A stretch of DNA of 64,000 nucleotides from an uncultured Sphingorhabdus sp. (GTDB lineage: Bacteria; Pseudomonadota; Alphaproteobacteria; Sphingomonadales; Sphingomonadaceae). The position numbers and the translations under genes are program-made. The stretch is from the NCBI GenBank assembly GCA_947492905.1, contig CANLOL010000001.1, positions 1,714,578 to 1,778,577 on the forward strand, read 5' to 3'. Below the pieces are notes generated by a model that did no database searches, was not told where the DNA came from, and saw nothing but the letters and a program-made list of their open reading frames with translations. Positions within the stretch are counted from its first letter, which is position 1. Every line of letters starts with the position of its first letter. This document shows, piece after piece, positions 27,612 through 35,898 of the stretch.

Positions 27612-28382
27612 ATGACGATATTATCCAAATATGAAAAAGGCATTCCATATGATGGAGATTATGCCAAATCGCTGAAAAAACTGCAAAAGCGCTTAGCCAA
27701 ATTGCAAGCCTTGCATATTGTTCATGATTGCAAGACGATGATTATATTCCAAGGATGGGATGCAGCAGGTAAGGGCGGCGCAATTAAACGTATGTGCGCC
27801 TTTTGGGACCCGCGTTTTTATGAAGTCTATCCAATTTCTGCCCCCACCCAAGAAGAAAAAGAGAAGCATTTTCTGTGGCGTTTTTGGAATAAATTGCCCC
27901 GATCTAAAGAGATAACAGTCCTAGATCGCAGCTATTATGGCCGCGTACTTGTAGAGCGCGTAGAGGGTTATGCCACAGAGAGCGAATGGCGGCGCGGCTA
28001 TGATGAGATAAATGAGTTTGAAGCGCAGCAAATTGACATTGGTACGAAGATTATAAAAATCTTCATTCATGTTACCCAAGAGGCGCAGGACGAGCGACTT
28101 AAAGGACGATTGGAAGATCCATCTAAGCGCTGGAAAATCACTAAAGATGATTTCCGCAATCGCGCTAAGCGCGAAGAATATGCGCAGGCTATGGAAGAAA
28201 TGTTCGTCAATAATGATACGCGCTGGGCGCCGTGGAAAATTATCGATGGTAATGATAAGAAAGCGGCGCGCCTTGCCATATTAGAATATGTTGCCGATCA
28301 ATTAGAAGCGCATGTTCCATCTGATTTCCCCGAAGTGGATGAGGAGCTTTCTAAAATGGCAACAGAAGTTTTTGGCGAATAA
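27612..28382 (+). CDS. Polyphosphate kinase 2 family protein
   Basis: P-loop kinase that uses polyphosphate to phosphorylate nucleotides, 256 residues. It shows Walker A FQGWDAAGKGGAIKR (about 46-60), the FWDPRFYEVYPISAPT segment, Walker B VLDRSYYGRVLVERVEG (about 105-121) and the lid region DPSKRWKITKDDFRNR. The single-domain size fits class I PPK2 enzymes (NDP kinases) or class III; the class cannot be assigned by eye. It is close to ppk1 and ppx (about 6 kb upstream). It is convergent with the sulfatase gene, leaving only seven bases between stops. Confidence 0.93.
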   Translation: MTILSKYEKGIPYDGDYAKSLKKLQKRLAKLQALHIVHDCKTMIIFQGWDAAGKGGAIKRMCAFWDPRFYEVYPISAPTQEEKEKHFLWRFWNKLPRSKEITVLDRSYYGRVLVERVEGYATESEWRRGYDEINEFEAQQIDIGTKIIKIFIHVTQEAQDERLKGRLEDPSKRWKITKDDFRNRAKREEYAQAMEEMFVNNDTRWAPWKIIDGNDKKAARLAILEYVADQLEAHVPSDFPEVDEELSKMATEVFGE

Positions 28383-28389
28383 TTAGCTT

Positions 28390-30282
28390 TTAATTTTCAT
28401 ATAATTTATGATTATATTGCGCCCAAGCGGCCATATCCTTTATAACCCTAATGCGTTCTTTTTCTTCAATATCCAGAGGTTTTTTCTCATTTGGATCTAA
28501 TTTAAGATTATATTTTTCCATTATCTGATGCCGCAAATCATAGATATATTTCATACGCTGATTGGTAATAAGACCAACTTTATTGCCGCGTAAAGAGGAC
28601 ATGAGGTAGACATTATTAGACCAATCTCTCTGGAGAGGGTTAGAGCCTTGCCATTTATAATCGCCGTTAATTCCTGCAATCTCCAGCATGAGAGGGGCAA
28701 AATCGCTTTGATCCGATAGATTGTCATTATCTTTCCCTGTGAAACCTAATGCATCTACCACCTCGCTATTGGCAATGATAAGCGGTATCCGTGTTTCCTC
28801 ATCATATACCGATGAACCATGGGTATAATTGCCATGTTCGCCAAAGGCTTCGCCATGATCGCTAAATATGATCAAAACTGTGTTTTCATATTGCCCATTT
28901 TTTTCTAAATCATCAATAATATTACCAATATGCGCATCAGCATCTTTTATGGCGGCTTTATATTTATTTTGATTACCACTGATATTTATATCTTTAGGAT
29001 AATATGGAAAATGTGTGTCATTCAGCCAAAGTATAGAAAAATAAGGTCTTTCTGATCTATTTTTTTTCCAATCGATAAATTTATTTACGGCACATTCGCT
29101 GGAAATATTATTAATATTCTTATATTTCTTATTCTCAATATCGCGATAAATATCGCAATCAATATTCTCAATATCGAAAAGCTCATTAAAGCCTTTGCCA
29201 TTGATAAATTTATCAACATCTTGAAATGCAAATTCCGCGCCCATGAAGAATGACGTATCATATCCATTATCCCTTAAGATTGAAGGAAATAAGATAATAT
29301 TTTTATCGGCTAATGTTTGGGTTTCCGCTCGATAAGATAGCTTAGGATAGCGCCCGCTTAGAAAGGAAAATATGGCTCTGGTGGATTGTGGTTTTGGGGC
29401 ATGAAATGATGTGAAACTCACGCCATCATTTCTCAATTTGGCTATATTTTTAAGATCAGAATTTATCGAATATGAATGATCATATACGGCTTTGGCTGAT
29501 ACAGACTCCAGAACGATCATGATGATATTTTTCTTCTCTATTGTTAATCCATCATTATCCAGTTTTTCAGAACGATATATATATGATGGATCAATCCGTT
29601 TTGTTTCCATTTCCAATAGGCTGTTGTTTCTGCTGGCCCAAGCAGATGCAATAAGTTCATAAACTGGGTTAGTGATTTCATCTCTAAGTGGTGACTTTGG
29701 AGCAGGAGTTATGAAACCGTGCACCAAATAAATGGGCAGAAGCGCGCCATAAAAATAAACCAGATAGATATGCAAAAATCTTCTCGAAAGACAAAAAGCA
29801 ATAAAGAAAGCTATTATTGATAGTATGAAATAAACGGTGCTATTTGCTGACATGGCAGAAGATATAGCCGTTTGCGGTGTATAGCTTTGCGCTAGATCTG
29901 CATAATATATCCATTGGTATGTTAGCGGTATATTGAGCCAATATAGCGCTATAATATTTCCTGCTAAAATGATGGCGTAGAGGATAGCCATAATCATCAA
30001 TAAGGTTCGGAAAATTTTAGACCCTATTTTCGAATTTTTTAGCGCATATGCTATTATGGATGCGATAATCGAGCATATCGATAAGATTAATATATCATGA
30101 TGGCTGATAAAAACGGCTCTTCTGATAATGTTTAGCAGATTACTCCAAACTAAGGCATCACCAATAATTAGATATATGCGTATCATGAAACCCACTATTG
30201 CTAATGCAAAATATAGCGCGGCAATATGGCGGAAATTAAGGATTAGCTGGTCGCTACTATCATTGTTATTTGAACGAAACAC
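28390..30282 (-). CDS. Membrane sulfatase-family (LTA synthase-like) transferase
   Basis: A 630-residue inner-membrane protein with about five N-terminal hydrophobic helices (to about residue 215) and a large extracytoplasmic alkaline-phosphatase/sulfatase domain. Metal and nucleophile motifs are IIMIVLESVSAKA, a likely nucleophile Thr in KPQSTRAIFSFLSGR, WLNDTHFPYY and IFSDHGEAFGEHGNYTHGS. This layout matches LTA synthase and phosphoglycerol or phosphoethanolamine transferases that decorate lipid or glycan. The gene is clearly more AT-rich (about a quarter to a third GC in sampled lines) than its neighbours, suggesting acquisition. Donor and acceptor are unknown. Confidence 0.82.
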   Translation of the reverse strand: MFRSNNNDSSDQLILNFRHIAALYFALAIVGFMIRIYLIIGDALVWSNLLNIIRRAVFISHHDILILSICSIIASIIAYALKNSKIGSKIFRTLLMIMAILYAIILAGNIIALYWLNIPLTYQWIYYADLAQSYTPQTAISSAMSANSTVYFILSIIAFFIAFCLSRRFLHIYLVYFYGALLPIYLVHGFITPAPKSPLRDEITNPVYELIASAWASRNNSLLEMETKRIDPSYIYRSEKLDNDGLTIEKKNIIMIVLESVSAKAVYDHSYSINSDLKNIAKLRNDGVSFTSFHAPKPQSTRAIFSFLSGRYPKLSYRAETQTLADKNIILFPSILRDNGYDTSFFMGAEFAFQDVDKFINGKGFNELFDIENIDCDIYRDIENKKYKNINNISSECAVNKFIDWKKNRSERPYFSILWLNDTHFPYYPKDINISGNQNKYKAAIKDADAHIGNIIDDLEKNGQYENTVLIIFSDHGEAFGEHGNYTHGSSVYDEETRIPLIIANSEVVDALGFTGKDNDNLSDQSDFAPLMLEIAGINGDYKWQGSNPLQRDWSNNVYLMSSLRGNKVGLITNQRMKYIYDLRHQIMEKYNLKLDPNEKKPLDIEEKERIRVIKDMAAWAQYNHKLYEN

Positions 30283-30447
30283 AGTGTAAAATATCCGCTG
30301 TCAAATGAAACATAATGTAATCACTAATGTTAGCGACTCATAAATCAATGATTAGAGCGTGAGAAAACTGTGTATAATTTGATTATTTCATTGGCTGAAA
30401 ATAATTAAGTAGATGTGTATTAGCGAGAAGGTTAGGAATATTGTGAC

Positions 30448-30642
30448 TTACCCATCGCAAGCGCAGCCTTTACCTTTTTTACAGGCTCTGTCTTTGGCAA
30501 TACAGCTATTGCCGCAAGCTTTTCCCTTTTTACAAACTTTGCAGCAGCTTTGCGCATATAATGGAGAATAGCCGCAGGGTAATAATGTGGTAGAACCTAA
30601 TAATGCTGTTACAGCGAATAACGATACTGCGAATTTCTTCAT
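30448..30642 (-). CDS. Tiny secreted cysteine-rich protein
   Basis: A 64-residue protein with a signal peptide (KKFAVSLFAVTALLGS, probable cleavage after YAQ). The mature domain is about 33 residues with eight cysteines in the order CC-x2-C-x5-C-x3-C-x6-C-x5-C-x-C, and is rich in Lys and Gly. I recall similar CKxCxKGKxCGxxC proteins in many bacteria, usually without a named function. Metal binding or disulfide knotting is inferred from cysteine spacing only. There is no clear ribosome site. It lies just beyond the left copy of the greB-end repeat. Confidence 0.7.
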   Translation of the reverse strand: MKKFAVSLFAVTALLGSTTLLPCGYSPLYAQSCCKVCKKGKACGNSCIAKDRACKKGKGCACDG

Positions 30643-30660
30643 GCTAAAAAACTATCATTA

Positions 30661-30700
30661 TCAATAGCTAATCGTAATAACCTCCCACCATTTCGGACCA
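30661..30700. repeat. Direct repeat, left copy (displaced greB 3' end)
   Basis: Forty bases, 38 identical to 31261-31300. On the minus strand it reads the last 12 codons and stop of greB (GPKWWEVITISY), with one silent change and one Ala-to-Thr change relative to the intact gene. It is not attached to any greB coding sequence. Just beyond it, a 7-bp TTCACTT match to greB reappears after a nine-base offset, hinting that the copy was once longer. Confidence 0.92.
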
Positions 30701-30717
30701 TTTCACTTTCAGTGAAA
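30701..30717. repeat. Perfect inverted repeat at the cassette edge
   Basis: TTTCACT-TTC-AGTGAAA, a 7-bp perfect inverted repeat abutting the left direct repeat and 52 bp before the phosphatase ATG. It has no T tract, so it is not an obvious terminator. It could be an operator for the phosphatase or a recombination-site arm. Confidence 0.6.
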
Positions 30718-30768
30718 CTGTTTGTAAGACGCAGAATAAAATATGCATATTAAGTAATAGGAAAGAAC

Positions 30769-31260
30769 ATGTATTCAGATATATTTTGGATAGAGAATCC
30801 AATAGGTTTTCGTTTGGCAATTATGGCTCGGCCTAGATCGGGTGATTGGTTAGAAGGTGAAGTTGAAAACTGGCATCGAAATCAGATCACTCATATAGTT
30901 TCATTGCTAGAGAATGAAGAAATTCTTGATTTAGGAATTGAAGCTGAGGAGGGTATATGCACTAATCATGGGATTAAATTTTACTCATTCCCAATTGCCG
31001 ATAGAGGAATACCTGATTCTTTCAATGAAACTCTTACATTAATTTCTATACTATCAACATACCTAAAAGATGGTAGTGTTGCCATTCATTGCAGAGCAGG
31101 GATAGGACGGTCATCATTAATAGCGGGTGCTATTTTGATAATGAATGGGATAAGCGCAGATGAAAGTCTGAGACTAATTTCAGAGGCGAGAAATTTGCAA
31201 GTACCTGATACACAAATTCAAATTGATTGGTTGAAAGAATTTGAAAATAAGTTAAAGTAA
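30769..31260 (+). CDS. Dual-specificity / tyrosine-type protein phosphatase
   Basis: A 163-residue cytosolic Cys-based phosphatase. The P-loop is IHCRAGIGRSSL, with nucleophile C108 and R114, and a likely general acid D78 in PIADRGIP. The N-terminal IMARPRSGDWLEGEVENW segment is typical of bacterial DSP-like proteins. An AGGAAAG site precedes the ATG. Sampled lines are 27-45% GC against 50-68% in greB next door. It is the only gene of a 600-bp segment bracketed by 40-bp copies of the greB 3' end; its TAA directly abuts the greB stop on the other strand. The substrate (protein, nucleotide or phosphoinositide-like) is unknown. Confidence 0.85.
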   Translation: MYSDIFWIENPIGFRLAIMARPRSGDWLEGEVENWHRNQITHIVSLLENEEILDLGIEAEEGICTNHGIKFYSFPIADRGIPDSFNETLTLISILSTYLKDGSVAIHCRAGIGRSSLIAGAILIMNGISADESLRLISEARNLQVPDTQIQIDWLKEFENKLK

Positions 31261-31300
31261 TCAATAGCTAATCGCAATGACCTCCCACCATTTCGGACCA
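31261..31300. repeat. Direct repeat, right copy (inside greB 3' end)
   Basis: The intact counterpart of the repeat at 30661, forming the last codons and TGA stop of the functional greB gene. The two copies are exactly 600 bp apart and in the same orientation. Confidence 0.92.
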
Positions 31301-31737
31301 GATGGTAAATTCACTTGGCGCACATCGCCTATTGCGGCGCGGCGCAGAGCGCGGGCGAGGGGACTGCTCCATCCAATACGGTTTAAGTCGGCATCGCTCT
31401 CATCATCACCGACAATTGTCACAAACATTTCATTATCATCTTCATCTGCAAGCGCGACCTGCGCCCCAAAATAGATATGATCTTTGTCGGGTTGATCGGT
31501 TGGATCAATCACATTGGCGGATTTCATGCTTTTGGAAAGCTGGCCCAAGCGATAGTCGATAGAGCGCAATTTCTGTTTGCCATAAATATAATCGCCATTT
31601 TCGCTGCGATCACCATTGCCAGCGGCCCAGCTGACAATTTCAACGACTTTGGGGCGCTCAACACGAAATAATTGATCATATTCCGCCTTGAGCGCTTCAA
31701 AGCCTTGCGGTGTTATAGGGCGATTCTTCTGTTGCAT
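31261..31737 (-). CDS. greB: Transcript cleavage/elongation factor GreB
   Basis: Enters the RNA polymerase secondary channel and stimulates cleavage of backtracked transcripts. The 158 residues form an N-terminal coiled coil (ITPQGFEALKAEYDQLF, WAAGNGDRSENGDYIYGK with the acidic tip, LRSIDYRLGQL) and a C-terminal FKBP-like domain (GAQVALADEDD, IGWSSPLARALRRAAIGD), ending KWWEVIAISY. The length and the ENGDYIYGK tip favour GreB over GreA. It follows slt by 18 bp on the same strand. Its 3' end is duplicated 600 bp downstream around a phosphatase gene. Confidence 0.93.
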   Translation of the reverse strand: MQQKNRPITPQGFEALKAEYDQLFRVERPKVVEIVSWAAGNGDRSENGDYIYGKQKLRSIDYRLGQLSKSMKSANVIDPTDQPDKDHIYFGAQVALADEDDNEMFVTIVGDDESDADLNRIGWSSPLARALRRAAIGDVRQVNLPSGPKWWEVIAISY

Positions 31738-31755
31738 ATTATAATATGCGGTCGA

Positions 31756-33768
31756 TCAACCCGGTGTTTTGTTCAAATATACACTTAAGGGCGTATCGGA
31801 ACGAATAAGAGCCTTATCTGGATTAAGATGGTCATACATCACTGCATTTTCGAGCACGCGTTGCACATAATTTTTGGTTTCATAGACGGGAATATTCTCA
31901 ATCCAATCCAAAATATCGACCTGCGGCGTGCGCGGATCACCATTGCGGCGCAACCATTTGTTCACATTACCAGGGCCAGCATTATAAGCGGCCACTGCTA
32001 GAGGATAGCTACCATTAAAATAGCGCAGCATTTGCTGAATATAGCTTGACCCTAACATGACATTATAATCGGGATTGCTGGTTAATTTGCTGCGAGCATA
32101 GCTAAGGCGTAATTTGCCCGATACTTCGCGCGCCGTGGATGGGATAAGCTGCATCAGGCCGCGTGCATTGGCATGGCTAACGGCTTCACGGTCAAATTGG
32201 CTCTCTTGGCGGGTAATCGCATGAATTAATGTGAAATTATCCTGATGCCCAGCGGGTATAGAAATGGTTGGGAAACCATGAGCGATAAGGTTTGCATGGC
32301 CTTCTACGCGCGCATTACGGCCCGACATGACTTGCAAATCGGGACGATTAAGACGTTTAGATAGCGCGATCGCATCCAAAAATTCCGTTTCGCTCTCTGC
32401 TGCATTGGCAATGGCGCGCAAAAATAGGCTTTGCTGTTTCCATCCGCCATAACGCGGTGCTAGCTGTGCTGCCAAATAAACAGAGGGTACGTCATCGCCT
32501 TGCGGTGCATTGCTTACGGGCGGTGGTGCGGTGCGCGTTGGCAATTTTCGGCCCAGAGCTTCGAGGGATAATTGACCATAAAATTGATCATAATATTTTG
32601 CGGCTTTTTCAAAAAAAGCATTGGCCGCTGGGAAATCACCAGCCTCGCGCATGGATTTGCCTGCCCAATATAATCCTTTGGTGCGCGTTTGTGGAGAGCG
32701 CGCTGATAGACCATATTTTTCGAACATAGCGGCGGCGTCTTTTGGCCGATTTAGATTGTTGAGCGCAACTTGACCCGCGAGCCATGTTAAGCTGGTATAA
32801 TCATCCCGCACACCAAGCGATTGATCGATAGGTTTTTCACCTACTGGAACGGCATCATCTACTTTTGAGGCAATGTCATAAGCCAATTTATATTGTTTAT
32901 CATTGCGCGCAGAGCGTGCATTTTTGAGCAATATTTCATACCATTCCTCTGCATCTTCTGGCGCATGGGCTAGGGGTTGGCGATTGGCGAGCATTTGCCG
33001 CGCGCTCCAGCTATTGCCTTGATTGCGCAATTGATTGGCGCGCGCACCAATAAGGCCAGCATCGCGCAATCCAGCATCGCCAGCCGCCGTGATTTTGGCG
33101 CTAGCATCGGATGATTTTGCACGCACGGCCAATTGCGCTTCAAATAAAGGGCGTCTTTGCGCAGATGCACGCGGCAGATTATTACGCGCAGAACGTAGCG
33201 CACCAGCCCATAGCAATGAATCTATGCGCGTGTCATGATCATCACTGCTCAATGCGCTGCCCATTATGCTGGCTAAGCGGCTTTCAATATCATCGGGCAA
33301 TGCGCCAGTGCGCCAAGCGTCTCTGCCAATGGTGATGGCTTCTTCGCGTCTGCCATTATTGGCTAATGTGATAGCATATTTGGCTTTGCCGACATTGGTG
33401 GTTGGAGCAATACGGTCAAAATAGCTTAATATCTGGCCTGCATTTTCGCGATCTAAATCAATCGATTGCTCTGCAAAGCGCTTAATCGTTCTCTCATGCG
33501 GCCAGCCGCCATAGGTCATTAAGAAGCTGCTATATTCAGAGAAATTATAATTGCCGCCGCGTGATAATTCGCGCCAACGTGAAATGGCCGCTGGTATATT
33601 GCCTTGGCTCACATCAACGGAACTGCTTGGTACCCCTGTTCCTGGCTGAAATACAACTTCTTGCGCCTCAGCAGATGCATTTGATGAATCATCCTCATTG
33701 GCCGCGATAGCGGTAGTTGGTGTCATGATTAATGTTGCTAATATAATATGGGATACCGTGTTGGACAT
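31756..33768 (-). CDS. slt: Soluble lytic murein transglycosylase (Slt70-type)
   Basis: Periplasmic enzyme cleaving peptidoglycan to anhydromuropeptides. A signal peptide ends at TAIAAN. A long alpha-helical superhelix (about 50-480) precedes the SLT domain: HAITRQESQFDREAVS with the catalytic Glu, ARGLMQLIPSTAREV, and AYNAGPGNVNKWLRR, ending with the ETKNYVQRVLENAVMY segment. At 670 residues it fits Slt70. It is upstream of greB on the same strand and divergent from dapA. A TTAA-N7-TTAA motif lies in the shared 121-bp promoter gap. Confidence 0.93.
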   Translation of the reverse strand: MSNTVSHIILATLIMTPTTAIAANEDDSSNASAEAQEVVFQPGTGVPSSSVDVSQGNIPAAISRWRELSRGGNYNFSEYSSFLMTYGGWPHERTIKRFAEQSIDLDRENAGQILSYFDRIAPTTNVGKAKYAITLANNGRREEAITIGRDAWRTGALPDDIESRLASIMGSALSSDDHDTRIDSLLWAGALRSARNNLPRASAQRRPLFEAQLAVRAKSSDASAKITAAGDAGLRDAGLIGARANQLRNQGNSWSARQMLANRQPLAHAPEDAEEWYEILLKNARSARNDKQYKLAYDIASKVDDAVPVGEKPIDQSLGVRDDYTSLTWLAGQVALNNLNRPKDAAAMFEKYGLSARSPQTRTKGLYWAGKSMREAGDFPAANAFFEKAAKYYDQFYGQLSLEALGRKLPTRTAPPPVSNAPQGDDVPSVYLAAQLAPRYGGWKQQSLFLRAIANAAESETEFLDAIALSKRLNRPDLQVMSGRNARVEGHANLIAHGFPTISIPAGHQDNFTLIHAITRQESQFDREAVSHANARGLMQLIPSTAREVSGKLRLSYARSKLTSNPDYNVMLGSSYIQQMLRYFNGSYPLAVAAYNAGPGNVNKWLRRNGDPRTPQVDILDWIENIPVYETKNYVQRVLENAVMYDHLNPDKALIRSDTPLSVYLNKTPG

Positions 33769-33821
33769 ATTGTTGTATTGCTCCTTATCAGGCGTTATAT
33801 ATTTGTTTCATATTTTGCTGC

Positions 33822-33836
33822 TTAATGGTTCCTTAA
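33822..33836. promoter_or_regulatory. Candidate CtrA box, TTAA-N7-TTAA
   Basis: Perfect TTAA-TGGTTCC-TTAA in the 121-bp gap between divergent slt (start 33768) and dapA (start 33890). This is the full CtrA-binding consensus known from Caulobacter. CckA, top of that phosphorelay, is encoded at 37933. About one such match is expected by chance in 64 kb, so only its intergenic position gives it weight. Confidence 0.35.
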
Positions 33837-33889
33837 TGACCATATTCGTCTATAGGAACCCATATGTTTCAAGTTAAAGGAATAAATCC

Positions 33890-34765
33890 ATGTTTTTTGG
33901 TTCCATACCAGCTCTAGTGACTCCTTTTTGCGATGGATCGTTTAACGAGACCCATTTTCGCAATTTGGTGGACTGGCAAATCGAACAAGGCAGCAGTGCT
34001 CTAGTACCATGCGGTACAACAGGAGAAAGCTCAACCCTTTCTAATGCAGAGCATCATCGCGTCATCGAAGTTTGCGTAGAGCAAGCAGCAGGACGTGTGC
34101 CGATTATCGCGGGCTGCGGCTCCAATGATACAACCAATGCGTTGCTGCATATGAATTTTTCTAAAAAATGCGGCGCTGCGGCAGCTTTGGTGGTTGCCCC
34201 TTATTATAACCGCCCCAACCAAGAGGGCATAGCTGCGCATTTTGAGAAATTGACCAATGAATGTGATTTACCGATAATTTTATACAATGTCCCTGCGCGC
34301 ACCGTGACTGATATGCTTCCCGATACGGTTAATGCCTTATCGAAGTTGAAAAATATTCGCGGCATTAAAGATGCGAGCGGCGATGTTTCGCGCGTCACCG
34401 AACATGTGTTGGGCAGCGAAGAGGGATTCTGTCAATTATCGGGTGTCGATGAATTGGCATTAGCGTTTAATGCGACTGGCGGCGTTGGCTGTATTTCAGT
34501 AACCGCCAATGTTGCGCCCAAATTGTGCGCAGAATTTCAAGCAGCATGCGCCGATGGTGATTATGATACAGCGCGTGCGCTCAATGATAAATTATATCCG
34601 CTGCATAAAGCGCTGTTTACAGATGCATCACCTGGGCCGGTTAAATATGCTATGTCGCGTGTGATAAAAGATTTTCCTGATGAAGTGCGTTTGCCCATGA
34701 CAAAACCAAGCCAAGAAAGCTGTTCATTCGTGGATGCGGCCTTGGAGAATGCAGGTCTATTATAA
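33890..34765 (+). CDS. dapA: 4-hydroxy-tetrahydrodipicolinate synthase
   Basis: Condenses pyruvate with aspartate semialdehyde in lysine/diaminopimelate synthesis. The 291-residue TIM barrel shows PALVTPF, the pyruvate-binding [10 protein letters not shown] (T43, T44), [13 protein letters not shown], the tyrosine in [12 protein letters not shown] (Y132) and the Schiff-base lysine in [10 protein letters not shown] (K160). An AAAGGAATAAATCC ribosome site precedes the ATG. Its TAA overlaps the smpB ATG, so the two are translated together. It is likely transcribed from the slt-dapA gap. Confidence 0.96.
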   Translation: MFFGSIPALVTPFCDGSFNETHFRNLVDWQIEQGSSALVPCGTTGESSTLSNAEHHRVIEVCVEQAAGRVPIIAGCGSNDTTNALLHMNFSKKCGAAAALVVAPYYNRPNQEGIAAHFEKLTNECDLPIILYNVPARTVTDMLPDTVNALSKLKNIRGIKDASGDVSRVTEHVLGSEEGFCQLSGVDELALAFNATGGVGCISVTANVAPKLCAEFQAACADGDYDTARALNDKLYPLHKALFTDASPGPVKYAMSRVIKDFPDEVRLPMTKPSQESCSFVDAALENAGLL

Positions 34766-35247
34766 TGGCGCGGCCAAGGCATGTAGAATTTGATAAAGTA
34801 AAAAATGTCGCCGAAAACAGGCGCGCACGTTATGATTATCATCTAGATGATAAATTTGAGGCGGGTATTGCTTTGACGGGAACAGAAGTGAAATCGCTGC
34901 GCTTTGGCGAGGGCTCTATTGTAGAGAGCTATGCAGAGGTCAAAGAGGGTGAAGTGTGGCTGGTGAATGCCAATATACCCGAATTTAGCCATGGGAATCG
35001 CCATAACCATGAAGCCAAACGTCCGCGCAAATTGCTGCTCAATAAAAGAGAGATTGCTAAGCTGCATGGCGCGGTTGAGCGCAAAGGAATGACGCTTGTA
35101 CCCCTGAGTATGTATTTTAACGGAAAAGGACGTGCAAAAGTTGAATTGGCGCTGGCAAAAGGTAAGAAGGCGCATGATAAACGTGCGACCGAAAAAGCGC
35201 GTGATTGGAAGCGTGAACAAGGAAGAATTTTAAGAGAAAATGGCTAG
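34765..35247 (+). CDS. smpB: SsrA-binding protein
   Basis: Binds the tRNA-like part of tmRNA (encoded at 5509-5849) and places it in stalled ribosomes. The 160 residues show [52 protein letters not shown] and the basic C-terminal tail [19 protein letters not shown] that occupies the mRNA channel. It starts on the last base of dapA and overlaps the next gene by eight bases. Confidence 0.97.
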   Translation: MARPRHVEFDKVKNVAENRRARYDYHLDDKFEAGIALTGTEVKSLRFGEGSIVESYAEVKEGEVWLVNANIPEFSHGNRHNHEAKRPRKLLLNKREIAKLHGAVERKGMTLVPLSMYFNGKGRAKVELALAKGKKAHDKRATEKARDWKREQGRILRENG

Positions 35248-35821
35248 AAGGGCTAGAAGACAAAAGAAAAACTGGCTGCAAAGGAAATTACCCGATAGAA
35301 AAATACTCTCGGAAAACCCTTTGCTGCGCCCTTTTAAAGATAGATTCTTATCTCCTGAATTGTGGCGCTTTACCCGCCGTTCGGTTCCTGTGGGGGTCGC
35401 TATTGGGTTTTTAACGGCTATCATTGTTTTGGTGCCGGGCTTTCAAATGTTCATTGCCGTATTATTATGCCCATTATTTCGAGGCAATATTCCCACGGCC
35501 ATCATCGCTACATTTATCAATACGCCGATAACAACGCCGCCGCTAATATATGCTTCATGGCTATTGGGCCTAACGATATTGGGGAAAAATAATAGCGTCG
35601 ATGAAGGCGTGGGCGAGAGATTAACCGATATGAGCATAGCAGATTGGTGGAGCTGGTTAATAAGTGCGGGACAGCCCATGCTGATTGGTTTATTTGCCAT
35701 TGCTGTTGTGACCGCTGCGCTAGGCTATCTTATTACAAGTTGGCTGTGGTCGCGTTGGGTGTTTCGCCAATATAAACGCCGTTCAAGACATTATAGCGTT
35801 AAAACCGAAGAGAGTGATTAA
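35240..35821 (+). CDS. DUF2062 membrane protein
   Basis: A 193-residue membrane protein with a very basic N-terminus ([12 protein letters not shown]), the conserved [18 protein letters not shown] segment and [20 protein letters not shown], followed by two or three more hydrophobic helices and a basic tail. These are the hallmarks of DUF2062, whose role is unclear. It overlaps smpB by eight bases, as seen in other alphaproteobacteria as far as I recall, so expression is coupled. Confidence 0.82.
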   Translation: MARRARRQKKNWLQRKLPDRKILSENPLLRPFKDRFLSPELWRFTRRSVPVGVAIGFLTAIIVLVPGFQMFIAVLLCPLFRGNIPTAIIATFINTPITTPPLIYASWLLGLTILGKNNSVDEGVGERLTDMSIADWWSWLISAGQPMLIGLFAIAVVTAALGYLITSWLWSRWVFRQYKRRSRHYSVKTEESD

Positions 35822-35898
35822 TCCACTTATTATTTTCTGGTTTACAGCATTAGATATGCGCTTTAGTTACATTTGAAATTTAGTTTAGGAGTATTTTA

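Noticed and set aside
30650-30668. GATAATGATAG-like sequence upstream of the Cys-rich gene as a Fur box
   Set aside because: Only a partial match to one and a half hexamers; half of it is the duplicated greB end, so the resemblance is likely chance.
28390-31300. Prophage or transposon explanation for the accessory block
   Set aside because: No transposase, integrase or phage structural gene is encoded, and no terminal inverted repeats were seen; only the greB-end direct repeats support an insertion.
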